In this document: positions 8,116-16,819 of the stretch, in pieces | Layout: each line of letters opens with the position of its first letter | Position numbering within the stretch: position 1 is the first letter of the stretch | Assembly: GCA_046566185.1 (NCBI GenBank) | Contig: JBKHXE010000177.1 | Location: 1 to 64,000, forward strand | DNA: 64,000 nucleotides | Origin: SCSIO-59966 sp046566185 | GTDB lineage: Bacteria > Actinomycetota > Actinomycetes > Actinomycetales > SCSIO-59966 | Direction: 5' to 3' | Program-made: the position numbers and the translations under genes | Notes under the pieces: generated by a model | What the model was told of the DNA's origin: nothing | Databases searched by the model: none | The model's input: only the letters and a program-made list of their open reading frames with translations

Positions 8116-8150
8116 GGGCGGGGCAGTGCCCGACGGGCACTGCCCCGCCC
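8116..8150. terminator. Strong hairpin after tctC
   Basis: A perfect 16-bp stem (8116-8131 with 8135-8150) closed by a 3-base loop GAC. It lies 47 bases after the tctC stop and has no U-tract, as is common for actinobacterial terminators. It should separate tctC from the downstream amidohydrolase, or reduce read-through into it. Confidence 0.8.
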
Positions 8151-8204
8151 GCACGTCACAGACCCGCCCGCCCGTCGGGCACCCGGACCGCGAGGAGACG
8201 ACCG

Positions 8205-9110
8205 GTGCCACCGCGCCCGCCGAGGACCGTCTACGACGAGATGCTGGTCGGCGCGAGCGACCTGCACGTCCACGTCGACCTCGAGCTCTCCGCCACCCGG
8301 TTCCGCAAGGCCCTGCCGGAGTGGGAGTGGCTGCCGCGCGCGGAGGCCGCCGGCATGCGGGCGGTGCTGCTCAAGTCGCACCTGTGGCCGTCCGCGACGC
8401 TGGCGACCCTCCTCGGCCAGGTCTACACCGGCCCCGTCCGGGTGGCGACCAGCGTGACGCTCAACCCGATGGCCGGCGGCGTCGACCCGTGGGCGGTCGA
8501 GGTCGCCGCGGAGATGGGCGCCCGGGCGGTGTTCATGCCGACCTGGGGCTCGGCCAACGACCGGTCGCGCGGCGGCTTCCACCAGCGCCTCGCCGAGTCC
8601 TTCGAGCACTTCGACCCCGCCCGGCTGTCGGTCGCCTCGATCCTGGACGACGGTGGCCGGCTGGCGCCGGCGGCGCAGGAGGTGCTGCGCGTCGCCCACG
8701 AGCGCGGGCTGATGCTCTCGACCGGCCACATCTCCTGGCAGGAGTCCCTGGCGCTGGCCCGCGAGGCGGCGCGGATCGGGTTCGAGCGGCTCGTCCTCGC
8801 GCACCCGCTGTCGGTCTCGGTCGGGGCCCCGCACGACGCGGTCGGCGAGATCGTCCGGCTCGGCGCCTACGCCGAGTTCTGCTGGCCCACCGTGTCACCG
8901 GGGCGGCGCAGCCCCGCCGAGGTCGTCGGGCTGATCCGGACCGTCGGCGCCGGCCGCACGATCCTCACCAGCGACTACTTCGGCGGTGCCGGGCCGTCGC
9001 CGTCGGACCTGCTGCGGATGCTCGCCGGCGTGCTGTTCGACAACGGGCTGACGACCGAGGAGATCCGGACCGCCGCGGTCGACAACCCCGCGCACCTGCT
9101 TGGCCTGTGA
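8205..9110 (+). CDS. DUF6282-like amidohydrolase-fold protein
   Basis: A 301-residue protein with the metal-binding DLHVHVDLE near residue 20, later His-containing segments (LKSHLWPS, STGHISWQE, LVLAHPLS) and a terminal TSDYFGG. This pattern fits a TIM-barrel metal-dependent hydrolase of the amidohydrolase superfamily and resembles proteins labelled DUF6282. No reaction is assigned. The GTG at 8205 follows a GAGGAG ribosome binding site. It lies downstream of tctC and converges on an OCD-family gene, so a hydrolytic step in the same pathway is plausible but unproven. Confidence 0.65.
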   Translation: MPPRPPRTVYDEMLVGASDLHVHVDLELSATRFRKALPEWEWLPRAEAAGMRAVLLKSHLWPSATLATLLGQVYTGPVRVATSVTLNPMAGGVDPWAVEVAAEMGARAVFMPTWGSANDRSRGGFHQRLAESFEHFDPARLSVASILDDGGRLAPAAQEVLRVAHERGLMLSTGHISWQESLALAREAARIGFERLVLAHPLSVSVGAPHDAVGEIVRLGAYAEFCWPTVSPGRRSPAEVVGLIRTVGAGRTILTSDYFGGAGPSPSDLLRMLAGVLFDNGLTTEEIRTAAVDNPAHLLGL

Positions 9111-9125
9111 CCAGCAGCCGGGGGG

Positions 9126-10226
9126 TCAGTCCCGGATGTCCTGGAGGAACCACGCGGTCGGGATCTCGCGTCCTCGTCCGGCCGCCTTGGCCTTGCGGTA
9201 GACCAGGCCGCCCACGCTGGAGAACTGCAGTCCCTGGTTGCCCATGTTGTGGTAGAAGGTGATCTGCTCGTCGGACTCCCGGCCCGGGACCCGACCGGTG
9301 ACCAGGTCGCAGTAGTCCGGGTAGTCGCCGCCGAAACCCGCGCCGGTGTTCTTCGGCGGCAGCCGCTCCATCTCCTCTGCGGTGCCGGCGATGAACGCCA
9401 TGGGGCTGTGTCCGAGCTCGCCCCGGACCCGGTCCGACTCGGGCAGCCGAAGGCCACCCGCGCCCTGGCGAATCTTCACCTCGCAGCGGTCCAGGACCTC
9501 CTGGCTGATCTCCCGCGGGCCGAGCATGGTGACGTGCATGCCGGGCTCGAGCCACTCGGCGTCGAACGTGGGACTCATGCTGTCGGTGCAGGTGGCCAGG
9601 ATGTCGACGCCGCGGACCGCCTCCCGGGCGGAGCCCACGGGGGTGACGTCGAGGCCGAGCATCCCGGCCATCTCCTCCGCGAAGGCCTCGCGGTTGGCCG
9701 CCGTCGGGCTGTAGACCTTGGCCCGCGTGACCGGGCGGACCGCGGCGAACGCCTGGAGGTAGGTCCGGGCCATGCCGCCCGAGCCGAGGATCCCCACCGT
9801 GGCCGCATCCGCTCGGGCCAGGTGTCGCGCCCCGATGCCGGCCCCGCCGCCGACACGCATGTGCTGGAGATGGCCGTCGTTGATGAAGGCAAGGGGCTCC
9901 CCGTTGCGGGTGCTCAGCAGGAAGACGAGACCGCAGTAGGTGCCTGGCTCGACGCAGTACTTGTTCTCCCGCCAGCCACCACCGGCCGTCTGCGGCCAGG
10001 TGACGACGTCGGACTTCATCCGGATCGCGAGGACCCCGTCGTTCGCGCCCTCCATCGTGCCCCAGCGGTAGTAGCCGTCGTCGCGCTCGGAGGGCACGTA
10101 CATGTCGAGCCGCGGACGGTGGACGGAGCCCCCGTCGGGGAGCTGCCGGAACGCCCGTTCCTGCGCGTCGATGCACTCAGCCATGCTGAGCAGGTCTGCG
10201 ACCGTCTCGTTGTCGATGATCAGCAC
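9126..10226 (-). CDS. Ornithine cyclodeaminase/mu-crystallin family protein (OCD copy 1)
   Basis: A 366-residue NAD(P)-dependent protein. It has the family opening LIIDNETVADLLSM, the conserved central FINDGHLQHMRVGGGAGIGARHLAR, and a nucleotide-binding loop GILGSGGMAR where classical ornithine cyclodeaminases have GTGxQA. The C-terminal end WFLQDIRD is shared with two other copies in this window. Family members include cyclodeaminases, ketimine reductases and amino-acid dehydrogenases; the substrate here is unknown. The GSGGMAR variant recurs in the copies at 27125 and 28232, so these three form a subgroup. It is divergent from the Cdc48-like ATPase gene. Confidence 0.82.
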   Translation of the reverse strand: MLIIDNETVADLLSMAECIDAQERAFRQLPDGGSVHRPRLDMYVPSERDDGYYRWGTMEGANDGVLAIRMKSDVVTWPQTAGGGWRENKYCVEPGTYCGLVFLLSTRNGEPLAFINDGHLQHMRVGGGAGIGARHLARADAATVGILGSGGMARTYLQAFAAVRPVTRAKVYSPTAANREAFAEEMAGMLGLDVTPVGSAREAVRGVDILATCTDSMSPTFDAEWLEPGMHVTMLGPREISQEVLDRCEVKIRQGAGGLRLPESDRVRGELGHSPMAFIAGTAEEMERLPPKNTGAGFGGDYPDYCDLVTGRVPGRESDEQITFYHNMGNQGLQFSSVGGLVYRKAKAAGRGREIPTAWFLQDIRD

Positions 10227-10324
10227 TGCGCTTCCCTCCCGTGGGACAGGCGCGGCCGGCAGAACCCGGTTCCGTGCTGCAGACCGTAGTCCGGCCGCGG
10301 GCGGCGGCGGGGGCGTCGCCGGCG

Positions 10325-10361
10325 TTGACCCGGTTCACCCCGCGCACCTATGGTCCTACCA
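10325..10361 (+). promoter_or_regulatory. Promoter with overlapping GntR/FCD-type operator upstream of the Cdc48-like ATPase
   Basis: TTGACC (10325-10330) and TATGGT (10349-10354) are separated by 18 bases, a good actinobacterial housekeeping promoter. A perfect operator TGGTCCTACCA (10351-10361) overlaps the -10 and the predicted transcription start. The same arrangement, with the same -35, -10 and operator sequence, is found at 43058-43094. Confidence 0.75.
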
Positions 10362-10399
10362 ACAGTCCACCTCGCGATCTGTCTGGGGAGAGCCTCCGC

Positions 10400-12466
10400 G
10401 TGACCGCCAACGGGCTCCCCGCCAGTCGCCTGACGGAGCAGGGCCAGGTCGAGATGCTCGACCGCAGCCGGCCCGCGGACGGGCTCACCGCCACCCTCGA
10501 CCCCGTCGTCGCCGCCCGGATGGGCCTGGCGACAGGGGACCACCTCGGCGTTCGCGCGGCTGGCGGCCGGACGGCGGTGCTGCGCATCACCGAGGCGTCC
10601 CCGGACGACGCCGGCAGCGGGCTGGTGCGCCTCGACGCCCTGACCCGCCGCGCGATCGGCGCCCGGGTCGGAACGGACGCCGACCTCGCCGCATGGGTGG
10701 CGGCCGAGGCAGAACAGGTCCGTCTGGAGACCGCGATCCCGGTGCCCGGGAGCGCCCTGCGAACCGCGCTCACCGGCGTCCCCCTCGACGAGGGGGCCGC
10801 TGTCGCGCTGCCGGTCGGCCCCCAGGGCAGCGCGGTCGTCGTCCGCGTGGCGAAGGGTTCGGGGCTCGTCACCGACACCACGGACCTCAGCGTCGAGGCC
10901 GCGGACCTGCGGGAGCTCACCCACCCGGTCAACGCCGGGCTGGCGGACGTCGGTGGCCTGGGCGACGCGGTCGACGAGCTGCGGGAGGTCATCCAGCTGG
11001 CGGTCACCCGTCCCGACGTGCTGACTCGCCTCGGCATCACGCCCGCGCGCGGCGTCATCCTGCACGGTCCGCCCGGGAGCGGGAAGACGCTGCTGTGCCG
11101 CAGCCTGGCCGGGGAGCTCGACGCCGCGTTCTACTACATCTCCGGGCCGGAGGTGGTCGGCAGCCTGCACGGCCAGACCGAGGAGAGCCTGCGGGCGGTG
11201 TTCACCGACGCGGCCGACCACGCCCCGGCGATCGTCTGCATCGACGAGATCGAGGCGCTCACCCGCAACCGACGGGCGCTCTCCAGCCACGCCGACCTGC
11301 GGGCGGTGTCGCAGCTGCTCAGCCTGATGGACGGACTGCGCCGGGCGAGAGGCGTCTTCGTCGTGGGGACGACCAACCAGGTCGAGCTGATCGACCCCGC
11401 CTTCCGGCGGCCCGGCCGGTTCGACCGCGAGATCGAGATCGGTGAACCCGACGAGCGCGCCCGGCTGGAGATCCTCACCGTGCAGACCCGCTCGATGCCG
11501 CTGTCGCGCGAGGCGCGTGACCTCCTGCCGCGGCTGGCCGCCGAGAGCGTCGGCTACAACGGCGCCGACCTCGCCGCGGTGGCGCAGCGCGCCGGACTGT
11601 CGGCCCTGCGGCGCATCACTCGGCAGGGCGGCCTGCGCGGCGCCGCCGCGGCGCTCGCCGCCACCGAGGCGGTCACGGCCGACGACCTGCGCACCGCGAG
11701 GGCGACGGTCCGGCCCGCGGCCGTCCGCGACGCCCACTTCGTCACCCTGCCCCCGCCCGTCCTCGCCGGCAGCACACCGGCGCTCGACCGGCTGCGGGAG
11801 ATCGCCCCGGTCGCGCTCGGGGAGTCCCCGGCCGCCGGTTCCGGCGTGCTGGTCACCGGGCCCAGCGGCGCCGGCAAGACCGCCACGGTCGCCGCCCTGG
11901 CCCGCGAGCTCGACCTGCGGCTGGTCGTGGTCACCGGCCCGGAGCTCGCCAGCCGGTGGCTGGGCGACACCGAGGAGTCGGTGCGCGGCCTGGCCCGGGC
12001 GACCAGGCGGATGCGGCCCAGCCTGCTGCTGCTCGACCACCTCGAGGCGATGGCTCCGCGGCGAGCCGAGGGCCGCGACCCCGGCGACGTGCGCATCGTC
12101 GGCCAGCTCGCCGCGATCCTCACCGAGCTGACGAGCACGCCCGAGGTGATGGTGGTCGGCGCGACCAGCCGTCCCGAGCTCGTCGACGACCTCGTGCTGG
12201 GGGCGACCGGGCTGCGGCTGCGGGTCGACGTCGGGCTGCCCGACGCCGACGACCGAGCGGCCGTCCTCGCCGCGCGACTGGCCGCCGCCGGCCGCGCCCT
12301 GCCCGACGACGACCTGCGCACGCTGGCCGAGTGCGGCGACGGGCTCACCCCCGGCGACCTCGTGCTGGCCGTGGACCTGGCGACGAGCACGACGCCCGGC
12401 TCCGGGCTGGCCGACGCCGTGGCGCGCGAGCTGGCCGCACTGACCCGAGGAGGAGCCCAGCGATGA
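10400..12466 (+). CDS. Cdc48/VCP-like protein with two AAA+ domains
   Basis: A 688-residue protein. An N-terminal region of about 180 residues resembles a Cdc48-type N domain (MGLATGDHLGVRA). The first AAA+ domain has Walker A GPPGSGKT (near residue 222), Walker B IVCIDEIEAL (near 278) and the sensor/arginine-finger region GTTNQVELIDPAFRRPGRFD. The second has Walker A GPSGAGKT (near 487), but its Walker B reads LLLLDHLEAM, with His replacing the catalytic Glu, so it may bind ATP without hydrolysing it. Start GTG 10400 follows GGGGAG. It is the first gene of an operon with three cupins and a Rieske oxygenase; a remodelling or reactivation role for one of them is inference. Confidence 0.88.
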   Translation: MTANGLPASRLTEQGQVEMLDRSRPADGLTATLDPVVAARMGLATGDHLGVRAAGGRTAVLRITEASPDDAGSGLVRLDALTRRAIGARVGTDADLAAWVAAEAEQVRLETAIPVPGSALRTALTGVPLDEGAAVALPVGPQGSAVVVRVAKGSGLVTDTTDLSVEAADLRELTHPVNAGLADVGGLGDAVDELREVIQLAVTRPDVLTRLGITPARGVILHGPPGSGKTLLCRSLAGELDAAFYYISGPEVVGSLHGQTEESLRAVFTDAADHAPAIVCIDEIEALTRNRRALSSHADLRAVSQLLSLMDGLRRARGVFVVGTTNQVELIDPAFRRPGRFDREIEIGEPDERARLEILTVQTRSMPLSREARDLLPRLAAESVGYNGADLAAVAQRAGLSALRRITRQGGLRGAAAALAATEAVTADDLRTARATVRPAAVRDAHFVTLPPPVLAGSTPALDRLREIAPVALGESPAAGSGVLVTGPSGAGKTATVAALARELDLRLVVVTGPELASRWLGDTEESVRGLARATRRMRPSLLLLDHLEAMAPRRAEGRDPGDVRIVGQLAAILTELTSTPEVMVVGATSRPELVDDLVLGATGLRLRVDVGLPDADDRAAVLAARLAAAGRALPDDDLRTLAECGDGLTPGDLVLAVDLATSTTPGSGLADAVARELAALTRGGAQR

Positions 12467-13038
12467 CCGAACACCGGATGCGGCGAGCCGCCGAGCCGGA
12501 GCCCGAGGAGGGCGACACCCGGCTCTACGAACCGAGGATCTACGAGCACTCGTTCACGGTGCACGAGCGCATGCGCCAGGGCCGGGTCGTCGTCCGCGAC
12601 ACCGAGCGGCAGTGGGACATGCACCGGCAGGCCAACTCCAAGCGCTACCTGTCACCGCTGGAGCCGGACCTGCAGGACACGTGCCTGCAGAGCTGGGAGG
12701 TCTTCCGGCAGGTCTTCCCCGAGCGGTCCGGCCGCCACCGCCACCAGGGCGGGCTGGTCATCTTCATCCTCAAGGGCAAGGGGTACTCCGTCTACGACGG
12801 GGAGCGGCACGACTGGGAGGCCGGCGACCTCCTGCTGCTGCCCATGACGCCGGGCGGCATCGAGCACCAGCACTTCAACACCGATCCCGAGCAGCCCGCC
12901 GAGTGGATCGCGTTCATCTACTGGCCGTTCTTCGACCACGGGGGGTGCGAGATCATCCAGATCGAGTCGTCGCCGCTGTACGAGGCGTACATGGCGCGCC
13001 GGGCGAACCAGGCCCAGGCGTTCCGGGCGGGTGAGTGA
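12463..13038 (+). CDS. Cupin-domain protein 1
   Basis: A 191-residue single-cupin protein. Cupin motif 1 is seen around RHRHQGGLVIFILKGKGY and motif 2 around GDLLLLPMTPGGIEHQHFN, with His residues suited to bind Fe or Mn. Proteins of this kind include ring-cleaving dioxygenases related to gentisate dioxygenase and non-enzymatic sensors; the activity here is not known. The ATG overlaps the ATPase stop (ATGA) after a GAGGAGG site, and it overlaps the next cupin by 8 bases. It is the first of three adjacent cupin genes. Confidence 0.82.
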   Translation: MTEHRMRRAAEPEPEEGDTRLYEPRIYEHSFTVHERMRQGRVVVRDTERQWDMHRQANSKRYLSPLEPDLQDTCLQSWEVFRQVFPERSGRHRHQGGLVIFILKGKGYSVYDGERHDWEAGDLLLLPMTPGGIEHQHFNTDPEQPAEWIAFIYWPFFDHGGCEIIQIESSPLYEAYMARRANQAQAFRAGE

Positions 13039-13564
13039 CGTGCCGCAGTCGCCGGATCGTCTAGGCCGCCTCATCGACCTGCGCGACGCCCAGCGCGCGC
13101 GGTTCCGTGCCGGGCGCGCCGTCGTCCCCGGGCGGGATCTGCCCTGGGAGGACAACGCTCTCGGCCGGCAGAAGTGGTACATGCACCCGGACATGACCGA
13201 GAACGCGCTGAACTCGCTGCTGTTCTGGGTCCAGGAGATCCCGCCCGGCGGCAGGAGCGGCCGGCTGCACTACCAGGGCGGCACGGTGGGCTACGTGTGG
13301 GTCGGCCGCGGCTACACCCTGGTCGACGACGAGCGCCACGACTGGAGCGAGGGCGACGTCCTCAACCTGCCGGTGCGCACCGACGGCATCACCGTGCAGC
13401 ACGTCAACCTCTCCGACGTCGAGCCCGCCCGGCTGCTGCTCACCGAGCCGAACCACCTCGACGCGCTCGGCGTCGACCGCGGCTGCGGCTTCCACCCGCT
13501 GGCCGAGGGCGAGGAGCCGCCGACGCCGGACGTCGACACGAGCCTGAGGAGGAGCGACGCGTGA
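13031..13564 (+). CDS. Cupin-domain protein 2
   Basis: A 177-residue single-cupin protein. Metal-binding region candidates are LHYQGGTVGYVWVGRGYT and GDVLNLPVRTDGITVQHVN. In motif 1 only one His is clear, against two in cupin 1 (RHRHQ), so metal binding may differ. The start is GTG at 13031, inside the end of cupin 1, and the stop overlaps the next gene by 4 bases. It could be a second subunit of a hetero-oligomeric dioxygenase with its neighbours, which is inference from the tight overlap. Confidence 0.78.
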   Translation: MSDVPQSPDRLGRLIDLRDAQRARFRAGRAVVPGRDLPWEDNALGRQKWYMHPDMTENALNSLLFWVQEIPPGGRSGRLHYQGGTVGYVWVGRGYTLVDDERHDWSEGDVLNLPVRTDGITVQHVNLSDVEPARLLLTEPNHLDALGVDRGCGFHPLAEGEEPPTPDVDTSLRRSDA

Positions 13565-14559
13565 GTGACGGCGAGGGCCGCGTCTTCGTCCGCGAGCTGG
13601 TGTCGTCGACCTACGGGCTGGACGAGTTCCGGCAGCGCCAGCTGGCCGCGCCCCGCGTGCGCAGCCCCAAGGACGACGTCTCCATCAAGGGCCGGAAGGG
13701 CTACACCGAGGGCCAGGACGCCTGGTGGCGGGTCGGCCCCGGGGACGACCCGTTCTGGACCCAGACGCTGCAGGTGCACCTGGTGGAGCTGCCGCCGCGC
13801 GGCGCCGCCAAGGGCCACGGGCACCAGAACGAGGCGCCCTTCTACATCCTCGAGGGCGCCGGCTACGAGATCCACGACGACCAGCGCTACGACTGGACCA
13901 AGGGCGACCTCGTGCTGGTCCACACCGACTCGGTGCACCAGCACGTCAACCCCTACGACGAGCCGGCGCTGACGCTGGTCATCAAGGCCAAGGCCACCTG
14001 GCTCTTCGCCGGACTCGTGCAGCAGGGCAGCCGCAAGCCCTTCGAGGACGACGCGTACGGCCCGCGCGAGGACTGGTCGCAGATCTGGACGCCGGGTGTC
14101 ACCGGTCTGAAGAAGATCGTCGGCAAGGACGACGCGCACTGGGAGACCACGCCGCTGGGCCGCACGCGGGTGCTGTGCGGGCCGGACCGGCCCGACGTCC
14201 GCCAGTTCTCCGTCGACGTGGCCGAGCTGGAGATCCCCGCCGGCAGTCGCTCCGGCAAGCACTGGAAGATGGCCGACGAGGTCCTCTACGTCGTCGAGGG
14301 CGAGGGCTACTCCCTGCACTGGGAGGTGCGCGCCGAGATCGCCGAGAAGTACCACGCCCGCATCGCGACCGAGCCCACCCGGCACGAGATCAGGAAGGGC
14401 GACACCTTGTACGTGCCGCAGAACACCGTCGTGCAGCACGTCGCGGCGGACGGCTCCCCGCTGTTCCTGCTGTCCGCCCAGAACCGGCTGTTCAAGCACT
14501 TCGGCTACGACCGGGTGCACTACCTCGAGGCCGCGCCCGAGTACGGGGGTGAGTCGTGA
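13561..14559 (+). CDS. Double-cupin protein 3, gentisate dioxygenase-like
   Basis: A 332-residue bicupin. The first cupin has GHGHQNEAPFYILEGAGYE and VHTDSVHQHVNPYDEP; the second has SGKHWKMADEVLYVVEGEGY and VPQNTVVQHVAADGSP. The bicupin layout and length resemble gentisate/1-hydroxy-2-naphthoate-type dioxygenases, so oxygen-dependent ring cleavage is a reasonable guess. The GTG at 13561 overlaps cupin 2 (GTGA). It sits between the other cupins and a 4,5-dihydroxyphthalate decarboxylase-like gene. Confidence 0.78.
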   Translation: MSDGEGRVFVRELVSSTYGLDEFRQRQLAAPRVRSPKDDVSIKGRKGYTEGQDAWWRVGPGDDPFWTQTLQVHLVELPPRGAAKGHGHQNEAPFYILEGAGYEIHDDQRYDWTKGDLVLVHTDSVHQHVNPYDEPALTLVIKAKATWLFAGLVQQGSRKPFEDDAYGPREDWSQIWTPGVTGLKKIVGKDDAHWETTPLGRTRVLCGPDRPDVRQFSVDVAELEIPAGSRSGKHWKMADEVLYVVEGEGYSLHWEVRAEIAEKYHARIATEPTRHEIRKGDTLYVPQNTVVQHVAADGSPLFLLSAQNRLFKHFGYDRVHYLEAAPEYGGES

Positions 14560-15548
14560 GCCGCCTGCCGCTGACCCTCGCCTGCGGGCCGTACGACCGC
14601 ACCGAGGCGCTGCGCACCGGGGTGGTCCGGCCGGAGGGCATCGACCTGCTGTACGTGCCGATCCAGTCACCGCCGGAGCTGTTCGCCCGGATGGTGCACA
14701 AGACGTCCTTCGACGTCGCCGAGATGTCCCTGTCCCTGTACCTCCAGCTCCGCAGCAGGGGCGGGTTCCCGTTCGTGGCGCTGCCGGTCTTCCCGTCCCG
14801 GATGTTCCGGCACAGCTACGTGTTCGTGCGCCGCGATGCCGGCATCGACACCCCGGCCGACCTCGCCGGCAGGCGGATCGGCGTGCAGGAGTACCACCAG
14901 ACGGCCGGCGTCTGGATCCGGGGACTGCTGTCGGGGTCGTACGGGGTCGACTTCTCGCGGGTGTCGTGGTTCGAGGGCGGCGTGAACGCGCCCCGGCAGT
15001 CCGACCCGACGATCGACCTCCGGCCGTCGGGAGACCTCGACATCACCTTCATCGGCAGCGACACCTGCATCGACCAGTGGCTGACCGAGGGGCGAGTCGA
15101 CGCCTACTTCGGCGCCCGGGCGCCCAGGTCGTTCGGCAGCGGTGACACGGTCCGGCGGCTCTTCCCGGACGCCCGGGCGGAGGAGCGCGCCTGGTTCCGG
15201 CGGACCGGGGTCTTCCCGATCATGCACACCATCGTCGTCCGCGAGGACCTGCTCGACCGGCAGCCCTGGATCGCCGAGACGCTCTTCAAGGCGTTCGAGT
15301 CGGCCAAGCGCTGGTGCCTTGAGCAGATGCGGTTCTCCGGTACCAGCCGCTACTCCCTGCCCTGGCTGCACGCCGCCCTCGAGGAGGTCGACGACCTGTT
15401 CGGGGGAGACCCCTATCCCTACGGCGTCGACCGCAACCGCACGACGCTGGAGATGCTGGCCCGGTTCCTCGTCGAGCAGCGGTTCGTCGCCGAGGCGCCG
15501 TCGGTGGACGCGATGTTCGTCCCGATCGTCCTGCCGCACAACGAGTAG
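14556..15548 (+). CDS. 4,5-dihydroxyphthalate decarboxylase-like protein (copy 1)
   Basis: A 330-residue protein of the family that includes 4,5-dihydroxyphthalate decarboxylase (Pht5) and related proteins with a periplasmic-binding fold. The family signature is clear: LACGPYDRTEALRTG at the start, FDVAEMSLSLYLQLRSRG near residue 50, and the C-terminal YPYGVDRNRTTLEMLARFLVEQ. There is no signal peptide, so it should be cytoplasmic. The true enzyme releases CO2 to give protocatechuate, which would feed the pca operon 10 kb away. Many homologues are of unknown function. A second copy lies at 62398-63348. Confidence 0.72.
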   Translation: MSRLPLTLACGPYDRTEALRTGVVRPEGIDLLYVPIQSPPELFARMVHKTSFDVAEMSLSLYLQLRSRGGFPFVALPVFPSRMFRHSYVFVRRDAGIDTPADLAGRRIGVQEYHQTAGVWIRGLLSGSYGVDFSRVSWFEGGVNAPRQSDPTIDLRPSGDLDITFIGSDTCIDQWLTEGRVDAYFGARAPRSFGSGDTVRRLFPDARAEERAWFRRTGVFPIMHTIVVREDLLDRQPWIAETLFKAFESAKRWCLEQMRFSGTSRYSLPWLHAALEEVDDLFGGDPYPYGVDRNRTTLEMLARFLVEQRFVAEAPSVDAMFVPIVLPHNE

Positions 15549-15556
15549 GGGGCGCC

Positions 15557-16819
15557 ATGGACCTCGCAGCCCACGAGCTGGTCCGGGAGGACGACGGGAC
15601 GTTCCTCGTGCACACCAGGGCGTACACGGACCCCGGCGTCTTCGAGCTGGAGATGCGGCGCATCTTCGAGTCGTCGTGGGTCTACGTGGCCCACGAGTCC
15701 CAGATCCCCGAGCCGGGGGACTACGTCACCACGTCGGCGGGCGGTCAGCCGCTCATCGTCAGTCGTGCCGAGGACGGCCGGGTCCACGTGCTGCTCAACC
15801 GGTGCCGGCACCGCGGCTCGGTGGTCTGCCGGATGGAACGCGGGCACTCCCACCACTTCCGCTGTCCCTACCACAGCTGGGTGTACCGCAACGACGGAAC
15901 GCTGGTCGGCGTGGCCCAGCAGTCCGGCTACCCGGTCGCGGACCGTCAGGCGCTGGGGCTGGTGCCGGCCGCCGCCGTCGGCGTGTACCGGGGGCTCGTG
16001 TTCGCCAGCATCGAGGCGCCGCGGATCACGCTCGAGGAGCGGTTGCGCGACGTGGCCCCCTACATCGACCTCTGGGTCGAGCGCTCGCCGACCGGTGAGA
16101 TCCGCACCACCACCCATGCCCACAAGCTGCACTACGAGGGCAACTGGAAGCTCCAGATGGAGAACGGGAACGACGGCTACCACGGCAACTACGTCCACGA
16201 GTCCTTCATGCAGGTCGTCAGCCGGGCGGGGGAGACCTCCGTGGACGACGTCAAGCGGGTGCGGAACACCGGCTCCGTCGTCGGGCTGCCGCACGGCGAC
16301 GGGTTCATCGACCGGCCCGAGGGAGGGATGGCCGGGCAGTTCGACTACCACGACCCGCGGCACGCCGAGTACCACCGGGCGCTCAGCGAGCGGTACGGGG
16401 ACGGTCGGGCGGCGCAGATCCTCGGGCAGCGGAACCTGCTGGTCTTCCCGAACCTCTACCTCTTCGAGTCGCACCTGCGCGTCATCCAGCCGACGGCGGT
16501 GGACTCCACCGTCGTGGTGATGCAGCCGATCCTCCTCGGCGGCGTCCCCGACGCGTTCAACGTGGAGCGGATGCGCAGCAACGAGCGGTTCTTCGGGCCT
16601 GCGGGCTTCGGCAGCCCGGACGACGTCGAGATGTTCCTCACGTGCGCGGCAGGCCTGCGCGCGCGCTCGGTGGAGTGGGTGGTGCTCCACCGGGGCCTGG
16701 CCCGCGAGCGCGCCGTGGAGGACCGCGTGGTGGGTGGTCACACGACTGACGAGGCGCCGCAGCGGTCCGCCTACCGCGCCTGGCGGTCGCTGATGTCGAC
16801 GGAGACGGTCGATGGCTGA
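15557..16819 (+). CDS. Rieske aromatic ring-hydroxylating dioxygenase, large (alpha) subunit
   Basis: A 420-residue catalytic subunit. The Rieske [2Fe-2S] ligands are Cys83/His85 in NRCRHRGSVV and Cys103/His106 in RCPYHSWVY. The mononuclear iron site shows NGNDGYHGNYVHESF, with His209, His214 and Asp206, the residue usually bridging to the neighbouring Rieske centre. Length and motifs fit a two-subunit (alpha-beta) dioxygenase that makes cis-dihydrodiols. The beta subunit follows with an 8-base overlap. No ferredoxin or reductase gene is present in the window. The substrate is not determinable; an aromatic carboxylate is suggested by the context. Confidence 0.92.
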   Translation: MDLAAHELVREDDGTFLVHTRAYTDPGVFELEMRRIFESSWVYVAHESQIPEPGDYVTTSAGGQPLIVSRAEDGRVHVLLNRCRHRGSVVCRMERGHSHHFRCPYHSWVYRNDGTLVGVAQQSGYPVADRQALGLVPAAAVGVYRGLVFASIEAPRITLEERLRDVAPYIDLWVERSPTGEIRTTTHAHKLHYEGNWKLQMENGNDGYHGNYVHESFMQVVSRAGETSVDDVKRVRNTGSVVGLPHGDGFIDRPEGGMAGQFDYHDPRHAEYHRALSERYGDGRAAQILGQRNLLVFPNLYLFESHLRVIQPTAVDSTVVVMQPILLGGVPDAFNVERMRSNERFFGPAGFGSPDDVEMFLTCAAGLRARSVEWVVLHRGLARERAVEDRVVGGHTTDEAPQRSAYRAWRSLMSTETVDG

